DNA of 24,694 nucleotides from Jimgerdemannia flammicorona (taxonomy: Eukaryota; Mucoromycota; Endogonomycetes; Endogonales; Endogonaceae). How positions within the stretch are numbered: position 1 is the first letter of the stretch; every line of letters begins with the position of its first letter. This document shows positions 9,940 to 18,520 of this stretch, piece after piece. The translations under genes were made by a program, and so were the position numbers. The DNA lies in assembly GCA_003990745.1 (NCBI GenBank), contig RBNI01001057.1, positions 1-24,694 on the forward strand, read 5' to 3'. The notes beneath the pieces were generated by a model, which was not told where the DNA came from, made no database searches, and saw nothing but the letters and a program-made list of their open reading frames with translations.

Positions 9940-11200
9940 TTTGGTACCGAGCTTTACATACTAAATGTAAATTGTTATATGAAGGTGTTATGATGCTAAT
10001 ATGTAGGCCATATACCTCGTCTAAACGGGAACGCCCGTAAAATGATTAGATACCCACCCCATCTCGCTTCCCACCTCTCTAACCGTCCCTTGATCAACCC
10101 AACCGCGCCATCGATCCCGCGCCATCTCTGTCCGCTCGACCCATCCACATACATACTTGGAAATTCGCTATCGGCTTTTTCTTTATGAAACATCTCCGCC
10201 CTGTCGCACAGGCACTGCCGAAGGAACTCATAGTTGAGCCACGGCGAGCGACACCGATGGGCCGGATTGACTTTGCAGATATGGTGTTCGACTGGGACGG
10301 TGGTGAGGGAGTGCAGAACGCCTAAATGTGGCCGAATATAATGTATGAGGCGTGTTGGGCTCGCTTGCGCGGGACGAATAAAAGATATGGCACGTACCTC
10401 GACCTTTAGTCGTCCTACAGGTAGATGTGGCTGGGTGATTCAACAATTCGCATGGATAGCATGTTGAAGAACGTCGATGCGGGTAAGAGGGAGGGAGATG
10501 ACGTTTCCGTGTTCGTCAGAATATCCAACAGCTGGGCTCGTCGGGCAAAAAACCCGAAGGCCAAATCAAGACAATAACCGAAATATTAAAAACCAGCGAG
10601 GCCCGGTGATCCACTGAAACAGCAACCCTTCGATGGCATTTACGATTCTTGCTCTATGAAATAAGCATCGATATGGATTAGTTGGTGACGGGAGGCGTTG
10701 GGATGATGCGATGTGCAGCCAATACTGGCTCTTGCCACCGCCAAAACATTACTCTGGATCAGGCACTTTGCTTGGGAGATGGGTGTTTACCGAAGTCCCA
10801 AAGCAAAGGAATGCCAGGTACTGGAAATGGGTTGGACATTCTTCCGCATTCAGAGGAATCCTATTGTAAAATATCATTGTAGAACGATTTGTCCTAATGT
10901 TTCATAACATGCCTTCTGTTTATGGCAGCAGAGGATATCACGATATTTTTGGTATCCGAATCCCTGAACAAAGTCCACACATATTACCCTTTTCACATCC
11001 GCACATACCATCATGCTTTGCAAGCAAGTGTTTGAAGAGATCACCCAAAGCAGACCCCGCCTCCAAAATGCTGAATAAATGATTACATTGTTGATCGGAA
11101 AGGCTCGAGAAAAAGAAGGGAAGAGGACTCTGACTGATTTCGTTGTGTTCGCTTTCAATAGCGTGATCGAATCGGCGTGATTTTATTAGGACTGTAAAAG
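9940..11200. other. Gene-island left margin, 1.26 kb with no settled gene
   Basis: Base composition switches here to roughly balanced with frequent CpG. Several frames on both strands stay open for 60-95 codons, which is common at this composition, and none shows a domain I know. The best coding-like pieces are on the + strand: a 46-codon ATG frame at 10,185-10,325 (MKHLRPVAQALPKELIVEP..., ending DMVFDWDGGEGVQNA) and a frame at about 10,436-10,570 (DSTIRMDSMLKNVDAG then KREGDDVSVFVRI) containing a GTAAGA donor-like site at about 10,482. I could not join them with consensus splice sites in one frame, so no gene is called. Confidence 0.4.
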
Positions 11201-11208
11201 TGACGTCA
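11201..11208. promoter_or_regulatory. Palindromic CRE octamer TGACGTCA
   Basis: A perfect TGACGTCA lies 96 bases before the phosphatase start codon. The octamer is the classical binding site of ATF/CREB-type bZIP factors, which mediate stress and cAMP responses in fungi. Its position upstream of a start codon makes a promoter role plausible. A second copy at 17,654-17,661 lies inside the arrestin coding sequence and is less likely to be regulatory. Confidence 0.4.
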
Positions 11209-11270
11209 GACCTCTGGTGGCGCATGAAATGAGAGCTTTCATCTTCTCCCTTTCTTCTTTCAACCTCACA

Positions 11271-11297
11271 ATACCATCGATACCATCAATACCATCA
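11271..11297 (+). repeat. Three 9-nt repeats abutting the phosphatase ATG
   Basis: ATACCATCG, ATACCATCA and ATACCATCA follow one another without gaps. The last A of the third unit is the A of the start codon at 11,297. The leader before it is pyrimidine-rich (cttctccctttcttcttt), as is common in fungal 5' untranslated regions. Confidence 0.7.
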
Positions 11298-13149
11298 TGC
11301 CGACGGATAAGAGCAACGAGCCTCAGCAAGCTCCCGTACATACCCTGAAGGGCATCATGAACTTCCGTGATGTCGGCGAGTCGGTTGGGAAGAAGGCCGA
11401 CGGAACGAGGTGAGGAGAGCCACCGAGACTGTTTATGCATATGCCGGGTTTATTCAAGAGGGACATTGACTTACCTCCGTCCGAAAGTTACATGCGAGAG
11501 GGAATGTTCTTTCGATCCGCCACACTGGATGGCGCTAGCGAAGCCGATGTCCGCTTGCTGATCGACAGATACAAGCTCAAGACGATTGTGGACCTTCGAT
11601 CAGGGTATACGTTGACGGAATTGTTAAACGGCGTTCATTACATTATTTATTTCCATGCTTCTGACTGCCATTGTGCAAATATTTTCTGGATCATCCTCCA
11701 GAATCGAGAAAAAGGACAAAAACGAAATCGAAATGAGCTTCCCGACCGCGGTCCTCTGGCATGTACGACAGATCCTCCCTTTCCCTTCCCAATCTTCATG
11801 CACCAACCAGCCACCCTCTCATCTAATCCACTCTCCAACTCCCATCTTGCTTTTCCAAGATGACTCCGATGGAGATTCTCGCTCCCACCAGCGACAACGA
11901 GACAAGACGACGCGCCACCGCCAGCCTCCCAGTATCGGGCGATAAACTACTCTCCGCCTCTCCCACCTCCCCTTTCACGCCCTCCGCCGATTATCCCGCC
12001 GTGCCCGCCCACCCCGGCGTCGAGAGCGAAGTCGTGCATGGCCGCCGAACGTACAGGATTGATTTTGCCGGAAGCAACTTCCAGCGGCAGTGCATTTGGA
12101 ACACGTGTCCGACGAGGCTAAAAATGTGAGCGCCCTCCGGTTCTGCATTCTCTCCACGATTTCCTGCAGCGTGAGCCTGCCTCCCTTTCTCTCCCTCTAA
12201 AACACTCTCCACACCTTAATGCTCCAACCTCTTCCTGCTGCGCAACACAGCCGCGCCGCCCTCCTCATACTCTTCTGCCAGAAGCCGTATGCCATCCGCC
12301 TCATTGGCCAGGAAGTCATGGCGCCCAAGGGCTTGACGGGGTTGTACGAAGATTTCGTCGAAGGATGCCAGGAGGAGATCGTGTCGGTACGTTAGACGGA
12401 CGAACGAAGAGGTCCATTAGGGTGTTCATGGACGCGCTACATCTGTATTTGTGGTACCGTCCCGTCCGTGCCATGGAGCTCGTCACGGACCAGCGCATTA
12501 TGTATTCCCGTGTTGGCTTCTCTTGTGCTGATTCTTTGATCTCCAAATGGCTTTCTTCTCGTTTAGACCCTCAAGATCTTTGCAGATCCGTCTAATTACC
12601 CGGTCCTCGTTCACTGCACGCAAGGCAAAGATCGTACGGGACTAACAACAGGTACGCATCATCATTTAAAACGACTTCTCAAAACATGCACAAGCCCAAC
12701 ACACTCAACCCAACTCTTCCACGCATCCAGCCCTCGTCCTCTCCATCCTCGGCGTCCCCGACGAGGTCATTGCGCGCGACTACGGACACTCTCGCAAGGG
12801 TCTCGAACCTGTTTATAGCGAGACCGTCGAGTATATGACAAGGGCCGGGCTTGGACCCGAGTTCGCTGATGCACCGGAAGAGGTGAGTTGTGAGGAGATC
12901 GTGGGTTCGATCGCAGGACCTTGTATCTTTTATCTTTATCGGTTTTAATTTATTATCTGACGGTCTACTTCGACTTTCCAAATTACCTCGGTCTTTACTC
13001 CATATCATCAATCCGGGGTCCAGGTCATACTCCACATCCTGCGCCACATCTCGTCCCGGCACGGATCCGTTACCTCCTTCCTCTCAGCGATTGGGTTCGA
13101 CCAGGTGTGGCAGGACCGCGTGCGAAGCGTCGTCGCGCCCAAGCAGTGA
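11297..13149 (+). CDS. Tyrosine phosphatase, Y_phosphatase3-like family, seven exons
   Basis: Predicted 320-residue cysteine-dependent phosphatase of the fungal/bacterial Y_phosphatase3 type; these hydrolyse phosphotyrosine or related phosphoesters and are usually cytosolic. My exons are 11297-11409, 11488-11604, 11892-12125, 12251-12386, 12567-12651, 12731-12882 and 13024-13149; the joins keep one frame to TGA. Landmarks are NFRDVG (residues 22-27, family N-terminal motif), EGMFFRSA (42-49), IVDLRS (71-76) and HCTQGKDRTG (216-225), with nucleophile Cys217 and Arg223 in a CX5R P-loop. ALVLSILGVPDEVIARDYG follows, and the family's C-terminal helices end at FLSAIGFDQVW. A Ser/Pro-rich insertion lies between IVDLRS and TYRIDF. 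Exon 2 could instead start at 11461 (51-nt intron), adding nine in-frame residues. Exon 3 is least certain: starting at 11860 would create an immediate stop, so 11892 is chosen, giving a long 287-nt intron 2. The start ATG is the first in this frame and suits the motif positions. Confidence 0.85.
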
Positions 13150-14416
13150 CTGGCGTCTTATTTGTTGTCGTTAAGTCCATGATGGGGCATGACGCGATAT
13201 GTAGAGTCAAGTGGTTGGGGGGAGAACGGAAAAATATGCAGTTTGACGTTTGCGATTTCTCTTCGTTATTGTTAGAGAAAATATATATATATATATATTT
13301 GGCGTTTTATTTATTCGATCCTCATCAAAATAGCGGATCTTAGAATCGCCATCATTATTTCTCCCATATCATAATCATCTCCCTGTTGAACGGCCCTAAC
13401 AGCAGATCTGAAGCTTATTATTATCTTCAAGCTATTGCGCAAGGCACAATAGTGTTGAATTGAATTAGGAAGTGGTGTTGGATGATCGCCGAATTCAGTG
13501 GAATGAGCAACATTTTGCATTATTTCTGGCAGCCACCATTCGATACCCTTGAGTGGCTAAACATATGCATGAGCTATCCAAAATTCCGCTGAATTCCAGA
13601 ATAACTTTTAATGCAACTATCAAACATGCTTAGTAAATACAAATCGCCTTAGCAACAACTAAATGAATGTGATAGAGAGCTACATCGGAAACGATTTAAA
13701 ATATCGAAAAGAGAAAAGGCCATAAAAATGAATCTCAGAGGTACACGTCTTTCTGCTAAATTTGAAATTCGCAACTTTTTAAACGAAAAAGCCACAACAT
13801 CCTCCAAGGATCATCATTTGTCACTGTGTGCTGGATCGGCATTGTCAGGGTTGACACGAGTTGTGGTTTAAGGGTACGCACTTCATGACCGATTGGCGAC
13901 TCCAGCAGGTCTGGTCAGTCTTTTTTTTTTTTTTTTTCTCTGGCAAATGCGACCAAGCACTATCACAGTTTGTGCGGCCACGGGGCCAGAGTAGAGGCGC
14001 GGTGACATGGCCTACTTTCAGATTGCTAACCATTACAATATTTTATATTACTCACTATGATATATTAATATCATTACCATAACAGTTCACACACGCAAAG
14101 TGAGGAGGTTAGCTTTTCCACGCAGATTCAGAAAACCTGGCTTCCCATGGACACTCGCTGACCCAACCATGCTGCGTGGGCCGGGTGAGATCTTGTATCT
14201 TTTTATTAAAGATATCTACAAAGATGAAATTTGAAGTGACTAATATGATTGTCATAGTCATTTAGCAAACTCTTGAGCTTTCTGCGGAAAGTGATGATTG
14301 CCGTCATCGATTATGCTTGGTGGTTAGCTCTGAATTTCCGAGATTGACCTTGGTTTACGTACAAAACGACCTGTGCAAGTGCGCCACGAGTTCGCACAAG
14401 GGGACAAAACCCTTGC
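13150..14416. other. Intergenic region between phosphatase and small basic protein
   Basis: No supportable gene. It holds an (AT)9 run at 13,281-13,298 about 130 bases after the phosphatase stop, probably in its 3' region. There is a run of 17 T at 13,921-13,937, and AT-rich stretches around 13,320-13,760 and 14,025-14,090. I searched by eye for tRNA-like A and B boxes and found none that pair into a tRNA. Confidence 0.5.
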
Positions 14417-14422
14417 TATAAA
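14417..14422 (+). promoter_or_regulatory. TATAAA box
   Basis: TATAAA lies 98 bases before the ATG of the small basic protein gene and is the only such hexamer close upstream. The following leader is C-rich and contains no in-frame ATG before 14,515. Confidence 0.45.
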
Positions 14423-14514
14423 CCAACAGCAAAGCCCATTTGATATTTATCAGCCCGGTCGGCGTCTCAAACCCAAAGTGCCTCCTCTACCAACATTCCT
14501 CAACCCCATAACCA

Positions 14515-14844
14515 ATGCCACCAAAAAGGCCTTCCGCCTCCTCTTCGGCTTCCTCAGCCGCAACTGCCGGCCGCAGCCAGCCCAACTGGAGCAGCGCCGA
14601 ACTGGAGATCATGCTCGGCGTGTTGCTGCACGGCAGCGTGAGCGCGGCGCAGGTGTCGACCATACAAAACGCCATCAAAACCAAAACCGGGCAGGACCGG
14701 AGCGAAAACTCGATTCGCATCCAAATCTCAAAGATTCGCTCAAAATACAGCACAAATGCGAGCTCTAAGGGGACGACACCGAAGAAAAACAAAAAGTTTA
14801 AAGAGGAGGACGACGATGAGATTGGGCTGGATGAGATTGAGTAG
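14515..14844 (+). CDS. Small basic protein with possible Myb/SANT-like three-helix region
   Basis: A 109-residue single-exon protein, not matched to a named family. Residues 1-24 are low-complexity Ser/Ala with MPPKRP at the start. Residues 24-78 look folded. NWSSAELEIMLGVLL could be helix 1 with an early Trp, AAQVSTIQNAIKTKTG helix 2, and SENSIRIQISKIRSKY a basic amphipathic helix 3, resembling a Myb/SANT or other helix-turn-helix domain. That fold is my inference from residue pattern only. The tail is a Lys patch (PKKNKKFK, possible nuclear localisation signal) followed by an acidic end (EEDDDE...LDEIE). Support for a real gene is the TATAAA upstream, a clean ATG, codon use like the neighbours and AATAAA after the stop. 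A nuclear or chromatin role is plausible but unproven. Confidence 0.6.
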   Translation: MPPKRPSASSSASSAATAGRSQPNWSSAELEIMLGVLLHGSVSAAQVSTIQNAIKTKTGQDRSENSIRIQISKIRSKYSTNASSKGTTPKKNKKFKEEDDDEIGLDEIE

Positions 14845-14890
14845 TAGTGCAAATGTTTGGTGTGGTTTGTTTGGTTGTATATACTCTTGA

Positions 14891-14896
14891 AATAAA
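14891..14896 (+). terminator. AATAAA polyadenylation signal
   Basis: AATAAA lies 47 bases after the TAG of the small basic protein gene. The T-rich and TG-rich sequence around it (tgtttggttgtat before) suits a fungal 3' end. Confidence 0.5.
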
Positions 14897-15356
14897 TCTA
14901 GTGGATTTTTCGAATACGCAAGTACATTCCATCAAAAATAAAACTATCGTCCGTCCTGGCGCCCAAATTTTGTTTCACCTCTCGAATCCCACGAGGGGGG
15001 GTCAAAACCGGTTATATACTTCAGTGTCGTTGGTTCTGGGGCACTCTAAAGCATGTCGACCAGCGCCTAAGGGCGGGCACGGCTTTGTGGTCGGTTTGGG
15101 GCCTTCGAGATATATGTTTTTCACAGCTTTTGCGACCTCGCTTTTTGCTGTTTGTGGATATAGTTAAAAACACGGCTCGTGCTCTAGCGCTCTAGCTCTA
15201 GGCAGGCCAAACATCTAAAAGGTTGGAGAACTTGTTAAAAAATCTTGTTCCCTTCGTCGCCTCAGTTAAAGGCTTGCTGAAAACAACCATCAAACCTCTG
15301 TTGGCTCCCTACTCGTGTTCGTTGGGAGTTCTGATTGTATCGGTGGAGAGCTCTCT
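14897..15356. other. Intergenic sequence, no gene seen
   Basis: Contains a short cluster of gctcta/ctctag repeats at about 15,179-15,199. Open + strand frames (for example 15,223-15,441) overlap the longer minus-strand open frame to the right and show no motif. Confidence 0.4.
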
Positions 15357-15947
15357 TCAAGGGAGAAGGTTCAAAATATTCGACAAATTGAAAATCTCTC
15401 TTTTATCAGAATGGAGGACAATTACATTAGATGTCGACTGAAGTCTGTCGATCATGAGATTGGTATCAAGTACCCCGCCCAATATTACAGGCGTATGGGT
15501 AATTTCCGACTCGCCATCTGATAGAAGCGACCATAAGCGACCCTCTGCCAAACGTCTTTGGATTTGAACATCCCATAACTGAGTACGCCTATCCACTTCG
15601 TGCAAAGGAAAGTTGAGCGGCGGGAGTGAATCATAAGGCATCAGTCGAGTGTGGCTTTGGTATCTAACGCACTCGGACATGGTACTCGTTACATCAATTC
15701 CCGCACACATTTTGTGGTGAAATATATCAAATACGTGGTCGCTCCAATGAATATATATATAACGTGTTCGTACAACTGCCCTGCGCATCAGGATACTTTG
15801 ACCAAGGTGCTTTAAAGGTAAATGAAAATATTCATGGCCCTTCCAACCCACATCCGACTGCGACTGCGTGCACACCGACATCCCAACGAAATCCCTCCTC
15901 TCAAAACAAGCCATGCATCGCTTCCCCGGCTCGCCCTTCTTCATCAC
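15357..15947 (-). CDS. Candidate hypothetical protein, strand uncertain
   Basis: A minus-strand frame of 196 codons from ATG, open further upstream to about 15,981. It is the longest unexplained open frame in the island. The middle part reads like ordinary protein (TSTMSECVRYQSHTRLMPY, then LNFPLHEVDRRTQLWDVQIQ and RLAEGRLWSLLSDGESEI). I recognise no family or motif, and no consensus intron connects it to another exon. It could be a lineage-specific gene, one exon of a longer gene, or a decaying gene. A competing + strand model overlaps its 5' half (see 15,764-16,201). Confidence is low because neither start nor end is supported by signals. Confidence 0.3.
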   Translation of the reverse strand: MMKKGEPGKRCMACFERRDFVGMSVCTQSQSDVGWKGHEYFHLPLKHLGQSILMRRAVVRTRYIYIHWSDHVFDIFHHKMCAGIDVTSTMSECVRYQSHTRLMPYDSLPPLNFPLHEVDRRTQLWDVQIQRRLAEGRLWSLLSDGESEITHTPVILGGVLDTNLMIDRLQSTSNVIVLHSDKREIFNLSNILNLLP

Positions 15948-16201
15948 GATCTTCGGTCTGTTCCATATTCACCACCACTCCACGTAGGCGCCTCCTCCGT
16001 AAAATCTGTCAAACGTACCCATTTGGATAGTAATTGCTAACTAATTCCTAGCGGCATGGCCCATGAGGTTGGGAATGGAAGCACTGCGAGCTTCCGCAAT
16101 GGTCTCCTCTGGGTACGTCTCAACGGCGTACGTGTGTCCGGTAGAGCCTGCGGAAGGGCCTACAAACGACCTTAAATTGGCAGCTCAACTATATTTTCGA
16201 T
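15764..16201 (+). CDS. Alternative + strand model with one intron, overlapping the minus-strand candidate
   Basis: The + strand holds a good fungal intron 3' end: GCTAAC, then TAATTCCTAG ending at 16,051. Using a GTAAAA donor at about 16,000 gives a 52-nt intron. It joins a 79-codon frame beginning at 15,764 to a frame that stays open to TAA at 16,199-16,201, with pieces such as PAWPMRLGMEALRASAM and CPVEPAEGPTNDLKLAAQL. No family is recognised, and the first exon is Ser/Pro/Thr-rich. The minus strand across 16,050-16,175 is also open (SAGSTGHTYAVETYPEETIA), so strand choice is unresolved. At most one of the two overlapping models is likely to be real. Confidence 0.2.
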
Positions 16202-16506
16202 AACCATCCATTTTCAATAAGAACTAGCACCACGGTGGAGACTAAGCCTGGTGATCAATTTAAATTGTAAACCTCTAACAACGCTTTTTTTTTTGTTTAA
16301 TAATATACAAGAATAGATCGAGCCTATTAACTACGCATTGTCGGAGCCTATATATAAATATGAATGTGAATCTCTGTTATTCACCTCATGCGGTGAGAAG
16401 GTGTCATGGCCCCATGATACATCCTCAATAAAATGGATGAACCTCATCCAGACTTCTCACCAACCACACCTGTCCCACGTACCTCAAGCCCCCGTTACAC
16501 ACATAT
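16202..16506. other. Intergenic sequence downstream of the arrestin gene
   Basis: AT-rich, with a T run at 16,284-16,293. It should contain the 3' untranslated region of the minus-strand arrestin gene, but I see no clear polyadenylation hexamer close to its stop. No gene is supported. Confidence 0.4.
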
Positions 16507-17681
16507 TTAAGCGGCAGACAACGAAGGATACGAATACGCCATCACCGGATCCTGCAACACTGTCTGATACATCGGCAACACGTCGACGTCGAACTCAGCG
16601 ACGAAATGATCCTCCGCGCCCACCAGTGCCGGTGGCACGGATGTCACTATAATGGAGAAGATAAGGTTCATGTCGCGCTCGTCTCTGCTGGCAAAGGTAA
16701 TGCTGACGCAGAGCCGGTGCGTCAAGTCTGCTAGCGGACTGTCGATGTCTGCCTGGATGCGGCCAGTGAGGCTGAGCGGGATGGTCAGGTCCGTCGGGCC
16801 GCCTATGGGCCACGAAGTTCTGGAAAGGTCGCGGAAGAAGGAGGCAATGGGTTTGGTGAACGTGCCCTCGAGATTGCCGGCGTTGATGGTGACAGGCCGG
16901 AATCGGTCCTTGCTTTTCATTCTGTGAAGGAGAGGAATGAATATATAAGTTGCTGTCATTAGATTTCTTTACACTGCACCCGACAACTGAAACGGTTGGG
17001 AACTGTATCCTACCTTCCCTGTATCAACTGCTCTAACACCACTGTGACATTCTCAGGACGGCCGTGTATTGATAGCACGTTCAACTTCAAAAAGATTGTC
17101 GTGATCCCCTGGTCCGCGGAAATAATTTTTGGCACATCAACGTGATACTCAATAACCCCCTCTCTCATTCCGTTCATCTGCCTTCTGACCCCATTGAACG
17201 ACGCGCTCGCAATTCCGGGCACCAAATGCCTCTCCACAATCACACCCTTCCGGAATATGGCCGATTTGGACAGCAGTGCCGTCGGTACGACGATGGCCGT
17301 CAGTGCGTACTCGACCGATGCCAACTGCCCGAGTTCATACGACGGCGGAATATCGCCCTCGAGCGTCATCTCAAACGGCAGGTCGGTCACCCCTGCCGGC
17401 AGCGTCGCCGCCGATTGCACTACGGTTCGACCGGGCCGGATGGGCGCTTCGACGGTGGGACCGCTTAACCGCTCCTCTATCTGATAGCACGCCCCGATCC
17501 TGACCGCGTGAAGCCGGTTCATGCCTTCAAACGCCAGCATTAGCCGCTTGATCTTGAGTGGCGCCGAGAGTACTAAGCGGACCTTGCCGCGGAGAATGTA
17601 TGGCGTGGTGGTGGTAGTGGGACCGCAGAATTCAATGATGCCTGAGTCGGGGATGACGTCAACGGCTATGATTTTCTTCAT
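16507..17681 (-). CDS. Arrestin-domain protein, two exons
   Basis: Predicted 360-residue protein with an arrestin fold. Fungal arrestin-like proteins (alpha-arrestins) act as adaptors, commonly bringing ubiquitin ligases to plasma-membrane transporters. Exon 1 is 17,681-17,014 and exon 2 is 16,921-16,507, with a 92-nt intron (GTAGGA donor, CTTCACAG acceptor) joining QLIQG-R-MKSKDR in frame. The N-terminal arrestin half shows YILRGKVRLVLS (residues 28-39), LMLAFEGMNR and LPAGVTDLPFEM (94-105), then IPPSYELG (111-118) and SVEYALTAIVVP (122-133). The second half (about 175-335) has EYHVDVPKIIS and TTIFLKLNVLS and, after the intron, LTIPLSLTGRI and HRLCVSITFAS. The PPSY fits the WW-binding PPxY pattern used to recruit HECT ligases, but also coincides with a conserved arrestin-fold loop, so it may be structural. 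It is short for an alpha-arrestin and lacks the usual long PPxY-bearing tail. It ends with LPMYQTVLQDPVMAYSYPSL. Confidence 0.75.
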
Positions 17682-17729
17682 TGATGTGGTGTGGATGAAT
17701 AGTCGGTTGGAAAGGCTGCCGGTGGGGCG

Positions 17730-17747
17730 TATATATTATACTATATT
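17730..17747 (-). promoter_or_regulatory. TATA-rich promoter candidate of the arrestin gene
   Basis: Read on the minus strand, AATATAGTATAATATATA lies about 50-65 bases before the arrestin ATG and is the only AT-only block close upstream. The distance suits a fungal core promoter or transcription start region. Confidence 0.35.
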
Positions 17748-17814
17748 CGAACCTGGGCAAAGACCTACTACACCACCCAATCACGCAAAATCGATATGTA
17801 TGACGTTCTAAGTA

Positions 17815-18190
17815 GTCAGGGTCCTGTACAAGGTACTGACCCAAATGGGTAGAGGTCATTTTGCCGACGGCAGGGTGACTTCAAAAACATACCGCACTCG
17901 AAAATTTTGACCTCTCCGATACCTGGACTGGAATGCAAGATCGCTTGATTCGCTGGTAATTACTCACGGCAAGTCGGTCGCAAAATACCCTCATGAGTGT
18001 AAAAAGTACATATGGAGTTTTGCAGAAGCACATGGCATGACTATCAGATGTCTATTCTCGTGATGCCTGCGCACTTTTTGCCAAGTATTCATCTAACCCA
18101 TAATAGTCAGTGGGGGACTGTTTTTTTTTTTTTTTTCTAATCACAAAGTTGATGTAATTATTTGACCTCATTTTTAATTGCCCGAAACGG
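17815..18190. other. Gene-island right margin, no gene seen
   Basis: Ordinary composition with CpG as far as about 18,070, then a run of 16 T (18,121-18,136) and a change to AT-rich sequence. No open frame of note and no RNA gene recognised. Confidence 0.5.
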
Positions 18191-18192
18191 CC

Positions 18193-18204
18193 AGGGTTAG
18201 GGTT
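18193..18204 (+). repeat. Two telomere-type TTAGGG units
   Basis: AGGGTTAGGGTT gives two units of the TTAGGG repeat used at most filamentous-fungal telomeres, exactly at the shift from island sequence to AT-rich sequence. Two units can occur by chance. Confidence 0.3.
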
Positions 18205-18319
18205 GTCAAAATCTGCAATATAATAATGACATCCGAATTGACTAATATGCGACTAAATATAATTTCTATAATATAATACCATTTTTGCTTTACTCACAGT
18301 TGTATAATATATATATAGT

Positions 18320-18520
18320 ATTCAAGTATTATTGTAATAAAACTATATACTAATAGAATCAATATATTGTAGATAATCAAGATAACTATTGGTCCTAAGT
18401 TCTGAGTATTTGTGAGGAAACACTAAGTTTTAATTACTTGTTATGGTAGAGTAGTCTAAGTATTGCTATACTGATAAAAGTACCATACTCTTAAATAAAT
18501 TGAATCAATTTAAATTGAAT
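18320..18520 (-). repeat. Dispersed AT-rich repeat, unit B (inverted partner of 9,440-9,660)
   Basis: The reverse complement of this stretch aligns with 9,440-9,660. The aacttaggaccaatagtta block (here about 18,385-18,403) is identical, and flanking blocks match with mainly transition differences. Its right end overlaps the left outer arm of the palindrome centred at 18,687, so repeat and palindrome may be one element. Confidence 0.6.

Noticed and set aside
10874..11225. Overlapping 60-95 codon frames on both strands before the phosphatase
   Set aside because: No motif, no splice support, and several frames open at once, which is expected by chance at this composition; most of it is probably promoter and leader sequence.
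12885..12920. gtgggttcgatcgcagg resembling a tRNA T-loop (B box)
   Set aside because: No matching A box, acceptor stem or anticodon arm at the right distance, and it lies inside phosphatase intron 6.
12679..13343. Long open frames on both strands across phosphatase exons 6-7
   Set aside because: They ignore the clear splice sites; the spliced frame gives conserved phosphatase sequence.
16338..16927. Plus-strand open frames of 91-104 codons over the arrestin 3' exon
   Set aside because: They are antisense shadows of the arrestin coding sequence, which has the better frame, splice sites and family motifs.
17142..17503. Three overlapping plus-strand frames opposite arrestin exon 1
   Set aside because: Antisense shadows in a CpG-rich coding region; several frames are open together and none has independent support.
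17654..17661. Second TGACGTCA octamer
   Set aside because: It lies within arrestin codons near the N terminus, so coding constraint explains it as well as regulation.
13921..18136. Poly(T) runs at 13,921-13,937 and 18,121-18,136 as tails of minus-strand SINEs
   Set aside because: The flanking sequences do not resemble each other and no Pol III boxes were found, so simple homopolymer tracts are the safer reading.
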